This document shows positions 1-5,673 of a DNA stretch of 5,673 bases, piece by piece. This DNA comes from an uncultured Gemmatimonadota bacterium (GTDB lineage Bacteria > Gemmatimonadota > Gemmatimonadetes > Gemmatimonadales > Gemmatimonadaceae), in NCBI GenBank assembly GCA_946479995.1, contig CAMLIU010000124.1:1-5673 (forward strand). The letters run 5' to 3'. How positions within the stretch are numbered: position 1 is the stretch's first letter; the number at the start of each line of letters is the position of its first letter. Below the pieces are notes generated by a model. That model had not been told where the DNA came from. It did not search any database and saw nothing but the letters and a program-made list of their open reading frames with translations. Both the position numbers and the translations under genes were made by a program.

Positions 1-10
1 CGGGGAAGCG

Positions 11-41
11 TTGCGACGTGCGGCGGGGATTTCCCTACAAT
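11..41 (+). promoter_or_regulatory. Possible sigma-70-like promoter for the PAS histidine kinase
   Basis: TACAAT at 36-41 matches the -10 consensus at five of six positions. TTGCGA at 11-16 is a moderate -35 match, but the 19 bp spacer is longer than the usual 16-18. If it is used, transcription would start near 48 and leave a leader of about 180 nt before the kinase ATG at 226. The rest of 1-225 holds no convincing gene: the plus-strand frames there are short, proline/arginine-rich and lack a ribosome binding site. A possible stem (143-151 with 175-184) lies within it. This is a motif-only call. Confidence 0.3.
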
Positions 42-225
42 TCGTGGGAGGAAGGTGCCGACGCGGCGGCGCGGGCGGTGGTTCAGGTTGCCGGTCATGG
101 CACCTGCTTGTGTGGCGGGGGTAAGCCGTGCAGAATTCGTGAGCCCGCCGGCCGCCGCTGTGTCCTCGCCGCCGCCGGTTGGGCGTCCCCGTCAAACCTG
201 TCTCTAGTCTGGAAGGCGTCGCAGC

Positions 226-1404
<1,179 letters not shown>

Positions 1405-1418
1405 GCCCGGCGTAGTTT

Positions 1419-1452
1419 CACGCGCCGGCGGCCGCGGCCGCCGCTACGCGTG
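1419..1452. terminator. GC-rich hairpin between convergent genes, probable bidirectional terminator
   Basis: A perfect 18 bp palindrome lies at 1426-1443 (CGGCGGCCG followed by its reverse complement). CACGCG (1419-1424) and CGCGTG (1447-1452) extend it as an outer stem around a small internal loop. It fills nearly all of the 50 bp between the kinase stop (1404) and the stop of the opposing gene (1455). Neither side has a run of T after the stem, so it is not a textbook intrinsic terminator. In very GC-rich genomes such U-less hairpins between converging genes often act as transcription or RNA-decay barriers. GCGTAG at 1410-1415 could alternatively pair with CTACGC at 1444-1449. Confidence 0.5.
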
Positions 1453-1454
1453 GG

Positions 1455-1904
1455 TCACGGCTGGTCGCCGTGCATCGCGCGCCGCAGCGCCACCGCTTCG
1501 CGCGCCGCATTGGCGGCGATCGCCAGCGTCTGCTCCACCCGGATCAGCTCTCCCGTATCGAGGGACGGGGCAGGCGGCATCTCGCAGACTTCGTCCAGTA
1601 CCTGGGCGAGCACGGCCTGCACTTCGGCGGCGCGCTTCGGCGAAGCGTCCGCGGCCCGCCGTCCGCGCGTCCGTGCCGGCACCACGACGGCCGCGCTGCA
1701 AAGGCGCTCGAGCTCCTCGTCGGCCAGCTCCTCCCACTCGCCGGGGATCGGCGCCAGCCGCCGGCGTTCGGCGTCGCACTCGAACACCAGCCAGCCGTCA
1801 CGGAACGCTTCGGGCAGTACCCTCTCGCGTCCCGCGGGTGAGGAATGTGGCGTCGCGCGGAAGACCTTCCACGCGACACCGGTGGCATCACTGAACTCGC
1901 GCAC
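1455..1904 (-). CDS. Hypothetical protein, 149 aa, GTG start
   Basis: I do not recognise a named family. The N-terminal half is probably a small folded unit: it begins 'REFSDATGVAWKVF' and continues with 'LPEAFRDGWLVFE', 'RRRLAPIP' and 'WEELADEELERL' (to about residue 68). Similar small proteins are, as far as I recall, common in Gemmatimonadota, with no assigned role. Residues 76-91 are a basic linker, and 92-145 look mainly helical. There is no signal peptide or membrane segment. An upstream in-frame TTG at 1961 would add 19 Ser/Thr/Arg-rich residues. I prefer GTG at 1904 because GGAG at 1912-1915 is seven bases upstream and the recognisable pattern starts right there. It is the last minus-strand gene before the convergent hairpin and lies 87 bp after the DinB-like gene, so co-transcription is possible. 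It appears real because the amino-acid composition is ordinary and the competing frames read as arginine-rich shadow. Confidence 0.72.
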   Translation of the reverse strand: MREFSDATGVAWKVFRATPHSSPAGRERVLPEAFRDGWLVFECDAERRRLAPIPGEWEELADEELERLCSAAVVVPARTRGRRAADASPKRAAEVQAVLAQVLDEVCEMPPAPSLDTGELIRVEQTLAIAANAAREAVALRRAMHGDQP

Positions 1905-1911
1905 TTTGGTG

Positions 1912-1915
1912 CTCC
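1912..1915 (-). promoter_or_regulatory. Ribosome binding site that supports a GTG start
   Basis: On the minus strand GGAG lies seven bases before GTG (1904-1902). The alternative TTG at 1961-1959 has no comparable purine-rich site close by. This favours the 149-residue form of the hypothetical protein. Confidence 0.5.
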
Positions 1916-1991
1916 GGGGTGATCGGCTCGGGATCGTTGAGCTACTGGCCCCTGATGCCAATTCCGCGCCAGCCGTGGCGGGCGAGCCGCT

Positions 1992-2525
1992 TCATCGAAG
2001 CGCGGGCCAGAGGGGGCGCGCGAGCCCTCCTGCATCGTCATAGAACCGGATCGAGCCGGGCGCATGCATCTTCGCCGCCCAGATGATCTGGCCAAGGTGG
2101 AGAGAGAAGTGCTCGACCACGTGGTAGATCGCCTCGAGCACGGTCACCTCCTCCCCCTGGATCACGCGGCGCGAAGAGAGCGCCTCCGGCGGAAGAGACG
2201 CGAGGACCTGATCGGCTTCCCTGAGCGTTCCTTCCAGTCGAGCCAGCAGCTCGCGCGCGCCCGGGCCCGACCGGGCCGCAAACTCTCCTGCCCGATCGCG
2301 CTCTTCCGGCGCGCCGACCGCTGTCGAACTCACGCCACGCACGATCCACTGCCGGACGTTCCCGTCGAGGTGAAGCAGCAGGTTGCCCACGCTGTTCGAT
2401 TCCTCGTTGGCGCGCCACCAGAGTGCGTCGGCGGGAAGCGCCTCCACGGCGGCACGGAGCTTCGTCGGATACTCGGTGCCGAGATACTCGCGGGACATGG
2501 AGAGGAAGGACGTGGCGAGGTCCAT
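1992..2525 (-). CDS. DinB/YfiT-fold (DUF1572-like) putative metal-dependent enzyme
   Basis: The 177-residue protein has the layout of the DinB four-helix-bundle superfamily. It opens with a helix 'SREYLGTEYPTKL', then 'SVGNLLLHLDGNVRQW' carrying the first histidine (H52), and ends with 'AIYHVVEHFSLHLGQIIWAAK' carrying H135, H139 and H143. These histidines match the three-histidine metal site of the family, so a divalent metal site is likely. Known members include thiol-dependent S-transferases (bacillithiol or mycothiol-linked) and DNA-damage-inducible proteins of unknown role; the sequence alone does not pick a substrate. Despite the name it is unrelated to DNA polymerase IV. Length fits the family. 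The ATG at 2525 has AGGAG at 2537-2541, eleven bases away. It follows the csoR-like gene by 82 bp on the same strand with no strong terminator between them, so read-through from the copper operon is possible but not shown. Confidence 0.88.
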   Translation of the reverse strand: MDLATSFLSMSREYLGTEYPTKLRAAVEALPADALWWRANEESNSVGNLLLHLDGNVRQWIVRGVSSTAVGAPEERDRAGEFAARSGPGARELLARLEGTLREADQVLASLPPEALSSRRVIQGEEVTVLEAIYHVVEHFSLHLGQIIWAAKMHAPGSIRFYDDAGGLARPLWPALR

Positions 2526-2607
2526 TGGTCAGCAGGCTCCTGGGGGTCCGACGGGGTGCGAGCGCGGCAACCTGAACGATACACGCCGCAGGGCGATACC
2601 GGCCGCG

Positions 2608-2979
2608 TCAGCGGTTATGCCGGAACATCATCTCCACGAGCTCGTCGTACATCGCGTCGGCGTCGGCATCGCTCGACCGGATGGCTGCGGCGGCGCAGTG
2701 CTTGAGGTGGTTGCGCATCAGCTCCCGCCCCACCGACCGCAGCGCCTCCTGCACCGAGGAGATCTGGGTCAGGATGTCCGCGCAGTAGCGGTCCTCCTCC
2801 ACCATCTTCTGGAGCCCGCGCACCTGTCCCTCGATGCGCCGCAACCGCTTCAGGTTGCGATCCTTGATGTCCGCATCCACGCCCACCGCCTTCCGGCCGT
2901 TCTCCGAATCGTGCGTGCCGCAGCCGCAGCTCGCTACCTGGGGGAGCTGCGTCGGGGTGCGGTTCGTCTTCGTAGCCAT
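2608..2979 (-). CDS. csoR: CsoR-family Cu(I)-sensing transcriptional repressor
   Basis: This 123-residue protein belongs to the metal-sensitive regulator family (DUF156: CsoR/RcnR/FrmR), all-helical DNA-binding proteins that release their operator on ligand binding. The core runs from about residue 38, with 'NLKRLRRIEGQVRGLQKMVEE' followed by 'DRYCADILTQISSVQEAL' and 'NHLKHC'. C66, H91 and C95 have exactly the spacing of the Cu(I) ligands in Mycobacterium tuberculosis CsoR (C36, H61, C65). Y65 matches its second-shell tyrosine and E113 probably its glutamate. With copA just upstream, this points to copper rather than nickel or formaldehyde. The N-terminus is about 35 residues longer than the minimal family form and includes C18, C20 and H23. 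The ATG has GAGGA (2988-2992) eight bases upstream and begins 31 bp after the copA stop, so the two genes are surely one operon. An internal GTG at 2880 is a less likely shorter start. Confidence 0.92.
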   Translation of the reverse strand: MATKTNRTPTQLPQVASCGCGTHDSENGRKAVGVDADIKDRNLKRLRRIEGQVRGLQKMVEEDRYCADILTQISSVQEALRSVGRELMRNHLKHCAAAAIRSSDADADAMYDELVEMMFRHNR

Positions 2980-3010
2980 CGTGTTGGTCCTCGTCGCTGA
3001 AAGGTGATGC

Positions 3011-5401
3011 TCAGGCGATCCGCGCGCCGCGAAGGCGCAGGCTGTTCGTCACCACGCTCACCGAGCTGAAAGCCATCGCCGCGCTCGCGAGAATGGGACT
3101 CAGCAGCACCCCGAACGCCGGGTACAGGGCGCCTGCCGCCACGGGGATGCCGATCACGTTGTAGATGAACGCCCAGAACAGGTTCTGCTTCATCGTGCGC
3201 ATGGTGCGGCGCGACAGCGCCACCGCACGCGCCGCGGCGCGCAGGTCGCCCCGCATCAGCACCACGTCCCCCGCTTCCACGGCGATGTCCGTCCCCGTGC
3301 CGATCGCCATGCCGATGTCGGCCTTCGCCAGCGCCGGCGCATCGTTGATCCCGTCGCCGACCATGGCGACGACCTTGCCTTCACCCTGCAGCCGCGCGAT
3401 CTCCGCCACCTTTCCATCCGGCAGCACCTCGGCCACCACGCGGTCGATTCCCGCCTGGCGCGCCACCGCTTCCGCCGTGCGCCGGTTGTCGCCGGTGAGC
3501 ATCACGACCTCGAGTTCCATCTCGTGGAAGCGGCGGATCGCCTCGCGTGACGTCTCCTTGATCGGATCCGCCACGGCGACCACCGCGGCCAGCGCACCAT
3601 CGATCGCCACGTACATCGGCGTCTTCCCGTCGGCAGAGAGACGGTCGGCCTCGCCGCCGAGTGGCGAGACGCTCACGGCCCAGTCGGACATCAGCGCCGC
3701 GTTCCCCACAGCGAGCGCACTGCCCTCCACCGTCCCGGTGGCGCCGCGGCCCGTCACCGACTGGAACCCCTCGGGCGATGCGAGCGTCATCGCGCGGTCC
3801 TTTGCGTGCCGCACGATGGCGTCGGCGAGCGGATGCTCGCTCATCGTCTCCAGCGACGCCACAAGTCGCAGCACCTCGTCGGAACTCCGGGTGGCCCCGG
3901 GCGCCGTCACGACGTCCGTCACCGTGGGGCGCCCCTCGGTCACCGTGCCCGTCTTGTCGAGCACGATCACCTGGAGGTCGCCGGCGCGCTGCAGCGCCTC
4001 GCCGCCCTTGATCAGCACGCCCAGCTCGGCGCCCTTGCCCGTCGCCACCATCACGGCGGTGGGGACGGCGAGCCCCATCGCGCACGGGCAGGCGATGATC
4101 AGCACCGCCACCGCGGCGGCGAAGGCGCGCCCGAGCGGCGCCGTGTCCGCGGCCAGATACCAGGTGATGAAGGTGACGACGGCGATCGAGATCACTACGG
4201 GGACGAAGATCGCGCTGATCCGGTCGGCGAGCTTCTGGATCGGCGCTCGGCTCCCCTGCGCGTCGCGCATCAGCCTGACGATGCGCGCCAGCACCGAATC
4301 CGCGCCGAGCGTGGTCGCGCGATACCGGAACGCGCCCGTGCGGTTGATCGTGCCGCCGATCACCGCGTCCCCAGTCTTCTTGGCCACGGGGAGCGATTCG
4401 CCGGTCAGCATGCTTTCGTCCACCGCGCTCTCGCCGCTCAGCACCTCGCCATCCACCGGGATCCGCTCGCCGGGTCGAACGATCACCGTTTCGCCCGTCT
4501 CCACCGTCTCGATCGGTGCGTCAAGCTCCACGTCACCGTCCGGACCGGTGCGCACCACGCGCGCCGTCTTCGGCTGCAGGTGCACGAGGGCGCGCAGCGC
4601 GTTCGCCGTGCGCGTCTTCGCCCGCGCCTCGAACGCGTTGCCCGTGAGGATGAGGGCGATGATGATGATCACCGCCTCGTAGTAGACGTCGGGCGTCATC
4701 CCCCGCTGGACGAACAGCTGCGGCGCCAGCGTGGCGACGACCGAGTACAGGAAGGCCGCGCCGGTGCCCACCGCGACGAGTGTGTTCATGTCCGCCGCGC
4801 GGTGACGGAAGGCTGCCCACGCCCGGGTATAGAAGTGCCGCCCTGCCCAGAGCATCACGAACAACGTCGCCGCGAGGAGCGCGATCGTGAGCGCAGGTAC
4901 CGGGATCGTGTACAGCCAGGGGAAGACCCGGCGGAAGAAGGGATGGACCGCGTCGGTCGCCCAGCGCATGAAGGGGTCGCTCATGTCGTGGCTCATGAGC
5001 GGCATGGAGATGACCATTGCGATCACCCCGACGATGCCGCTGACGATCGCCTTCCGCTTCAGCTCGCGGAACTCCTCCGCCGTGGCGCGGTCGCGGGCTT
5101 CCTGCTCCTCGAACGCCGTCTGATCCGGGGAAGCGAGCTGTGCTCCGTAGCCCGTCTCGCGAATCGCCTCGACGAGCCGCTCCGGGCTGACCGTTCGCGG
5201 GTCGAAGCGCACCGTCGCCGTCTTCATCATGAGGTTGACGCTGGCGTCAGCGACCCCGGGCTGCTTCTGGAGGGTGCGCTGCACCCGCGCCGAGCAGGCG
5301 GCGCAGGTCATCCCCGACACGGGGATGCGGATGGACTCCGCGCTGGAGTCCGGCGCCTCGGCGCGGGTCTCGACTGTGATGCTGCTGGTTCCGCTGGTCA
5401 T
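3011..5401 (-). CDS. copA: CopA, Cu(I)-exporting P1B-type ATPase
   Basis: The 796-residue inner-membrane pump uses ATP to move Cu(I) out of the cytoplasm. One N-terminal HMA domain (about 24-88) carries GMTCAAC with C33 and C36. About eight membrane helices follow, near 117-135, 165-187, 205-227, 238-256, 395-416, 425-450, 738-760 and 766-784. The actuator motif TGES is at 333-336 and the membrane CPC at 438-440. D482 in DKTGT is the phosphorylated aspartate. The nucleotide domain shows SEHP (H523, P524) and GRG (551-553), and the hinge has TGDN (636-639) and GDGINDAP (682-689). Y747-N748 and M776/S780 fit the Cu(I) (P1B-1) subgroup. All catalytic residues are present. A Met/His-rich stretch (M133, M136, H138, M140, M145) lies between the first two helices. 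The ATG has GAGGG at 5409-5413, seven bases away. The gene leads an operon with the CsoR-like repressor. Confidence 0.97.
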   Translation of the reverse strand: MTSGTSSITVETRAEAPDSSAESIRIPVSGMTCAACSARVQRTLQKQPGVADASVNLMMKTATVRFDPRTVSPERLVEAIRETGYGAQLASPDQTAFEEQEARDRATAEEFRELKRKAIVSGIVGVIAMVISMPLMSHDMSDPFMRWATDAVHPFFRRVFPWLYTIPVPALTIALLAATLFVMLWAGRHFYTRAWAAFRHRAADMNTLVAVGTGAAFLYSVVATLAPQLFVQRGMTPDVYYEAVIIIIALILTGNAFEARAKTRTANALRALVHLQPKTARVVRTGPDGDVELDAPIETVETGETVIVRPGERIPVDGEVLSGESAVDESMLTGESLPVAKKTGDAVIGGTINRTGAFRYRATTLGADSVLARIVRLMRDAQGSRAPIQKLADRISAIFVPVVISIAVVTFITWYLAADTAPLGRAFAAAVAVLIIACPCAMGLAVPTAVMVATGKGAELGVLIKGGEALQRAGDLQVIVLDKTGTVTEGRPTVTDVVTAPGATRSSDEVLRLVASLETMSEHPLADAIVRHAKDRAMTLASPEGFQSVTGRGATGTVEGSALAVGNAALMSDWAVSVSPLGGEADRLSADGKTPMYVAIDGALAAVVAVADPIKETSREAIRRFHEMELEVVMLTGDNRRTAEAVARQAGIDRVVAEVLPDGKVAEIARLQGEGKVVAMVGDGINDAPALAKADIGMAIGTGTDIAVEAGDVVLMRGDLRAAARAVALSRRTMRTMKQNLFWAFIYNVIGIPVAAGALYPAFGVLLSPILASAAMAFSSVSVVTNSLRLRGARIA

Positions 5402-5408
5402 GGCATTG

Positions 5409-5413
5409 CCCTC
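5409..5413 (-). promoter_or_regulatory. copA ribosome binding site
   Basis: GAGGG on the minus strand sits seven bases before the copA ATG (5401-5399). It is a good Shine-Dalgarno match that fixes the start at the beginning of the short N-terminal tail ahead of the HMA domain. Confidence 0.65.
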
Positions 5414-5436
5414 GTGCTGTATGGCACGGGGCCGTG

Positions 5437-5455
5437 GATACCCCGCACGGGTATC
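5437..5455 (-). promoter_or_regulatory. Inverted repeat, probable CsoR operator of the copA operon
   Basis: GATACCC (5437-5443) and GGGTATC (5449-5455) form a perfect 7 bp inverted repeat around a 5 bp spacer. The TACCC...GGGTA core is like the operators known for CsoR repressors of copper operons. It directly abuts the -10 box of the copA promoter and covers the expected transcription start, so a bound repressor would block initiation. A CsoR-type gene in the same operon is the natural ligand. The symmetry and position are seen in the sequence; binding is inferred. Confidence 0.75.
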
Positions 5456-5484
5456 AAGCTACATACCCCCTACCCCTATGTCAA
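5456..5484 (-). promoter_or_regulatory. copA-csoR operon promoter
   Basis: On the minus strand a perfect -35 box TTGACA (5484-5479) is followed by a 17 bp spacer and TAGCTT (5461-5456), a weak -10 with three of six consensus bases including the leading TA and final T. Spacing is optimal. Transcription would begin near 5448-5450, inside the inverted repeat, giving a leader of about 48 nt to the copA ATG. The strong -35 with weak -10, overlapped by repressor-type sites, fits a metal-induced promoter. Confidence 0.68.
5462..5479 (-). promoter_or_regulatory. G-tract element in the promoter spacer, possible second repressor site
   Basis: On the minus strand the spacer reads ATAGGGGTAGGGGGTATG. 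Two G-tracts lie on the same strand, flanked by ATA and TAT. G-tracts bordered by inverted AT steps are typical of CsoR/RcnR-family operators, which recognise the A-form-like G-tract as well as the flanks. Here the second half is not the reverse complement of the first, unlike the clean palindrome next to it. It could be a second, weaker CsoR-type site or a remnant of one. Confidence 0.45.
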
Positions 5485-5673
5485 TCCGTTGCCTGATGGC
5501 TCCGGCACGGGGGCAGCAGCGGGCAGGGTGAGGGTGAAGAGGGACCCCGAGCCCACCATGCTCTCCACGACGAGATCTCCGCCCATGCCACGCGCCAGGT
5601 CGCGGCTGATGGCCAGGCCGAGGCCGGTCCCCTCCACGGGGCGGGTGAGGTTGCGATGCACCTGCACGAACGG
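5476..5673 (-). CDS. Histidine kinase, C-terminal end only (cut by the window edge)
   Basis: The last 65 codons of a HATPase_c domain are present; the 5' part lies beyond the window. The fragment starts in the F-box (PFVQ), continues with the G2 box GTGLGL and '[14 protein letters not shown]', and ends in the family's closing strands 'GSLFTLTLP' plus a short Pro-rich tail. It resembles the same region of the kinase at 226-1404, but these motifs are conserved across hybrid and PAS kinases, so close paralogy is not shown. It reads toward copA, and its stop codon TAG (5478-5476) falls inside the copA promoter spacer, so its transcription could run into the copper operon. Sensor type and role cannot be judged from the part seen. 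Confidence 0.88.
   Translation of the reverse strand, partial: PFVQVHRNLTRPVEGTGLGLAISRDLARGMGGDLVVESMVGSGSLFTLTLPAAAPVPEPSGNGLT

Noticed and set aside
143..184. GC stem (GCCC/CCGG with CCGG/GGGC) in the kinase leader as a riboswitch or attenuator.
   Set aside because: Stems of this size arise easily in such GC-rich sequence, and I see no match to a known riboswitch core.
97..206. Short plus-strand frame starting at ATG 97 and ending near 206, a possible leader peptide before the kinase.
   Set aside because: No ribosome binding site ahead of the ATG and a Pro/Ala/Ser-rich composition typical of chance reading of GC-rich DNA.
1907..1951. Minus-strand stretch resembling tRNA pieces: GGGCCAGTAGCTCAACG at one end and GGAGCACCA at the other.
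   Set aside because: It spans only about 45 nt, the putative acceptor ends (GGGCCAG and CCGGAGC) do not pair well, and no anticodon arm is present. It also overlaps the ribosome binding site region of the hypothetical gene. At most a chance likeness or a decayed fragment.
2577..2599. Direct repeat CGATAC (2577-2582 and 2594-2599) and a 4 bp stem between csoR and the DinB-like gene.
   Set aside because: The repeat is too short and the stem too weak, without a T-tract, to call an operator or terminator. It does not resemble the GATACCC operator beyond GATAC.
3165..4682. Long plus-strand open frame (about 505 codons) opposite copA.
   Set aside because: It is rich in Ser, Arg, Ala and Thr and shows no domain, while the minus strand encodes a complete CopA with all motifs. 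It is an antisense shadow of codon bias.

Overview
The window is GC-rich bacterial DNA with tightly packed genes, most of them on the minus strand. The high GC content, the soluble PAS histidine kinase and the small acidic/arginine-rich hypothetical protein fit a soil or sediment bacterium. The hypothetical protein has a 'LPEAFRDGW...RRLAPIP..W' pattern that I associate with Gemmatimonadota, so that phylum is my best guess. The assignment rests on protein feel, not on a marker gene, and is tentative.

Layout from left to right. Positions 1-225 are a leader with a possible promoter (TACAAT at 36-41) ahead of a plus-strand, membrane-free PAS histidine kinase (226-1404). A strong GC hairpin (1419-1452) separates it from a convergent minus-strand gene set. 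Read in the direction of transcription, that set is copA, a Cu(I)-exporting P1B-type ATPase (5401 to 3011); a CsoR-type Cu(I)-sensing repressor (2979 to 2608); a DinB/YfiT-fold protein (2525 to 1992); and a small hypothetical protein (1904 to 1455). The right edge holds the last 65 codons of a second histidine kinase, also on the minus strand (5673 to 5476).

The core is a self-contained copper-detoxification unit. CopA carries an N-terminal CxxC metal domain, the CPC membrane motif and the YN / MxxxS membrane residues of Cu(I) pumps. The repressor carries the Y-C / H-x3-C Cu(I) site with the spacing of CsoR. A well-formed promoter (TTGACA, 17 bp, TAGCTT) stands upstream of copA. A perfect 7-5-7 inverted repeat, GATACCC-N5-GGGTATC, directly abuts its -10, and a G-tract element fills its spacer. 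The likely logic is that the apo-repressor sits on the promoter, Cu(I) releases it, and copA plus csoR are induced together, with the repressor feeding back on its own operon. The DinB-like and hypothetical genes may be read from the same transcript, but the 82-87 bp gaps leave this open.

I do not see a clearly new biological system. The points most worth a second look are the promoter/operator arrangement, the Cys/His-bearing N-terminal extension of the repressor, the copA -35 box lying inside the end of the neighbouring kinase gene, and the unexplained passenger genes.
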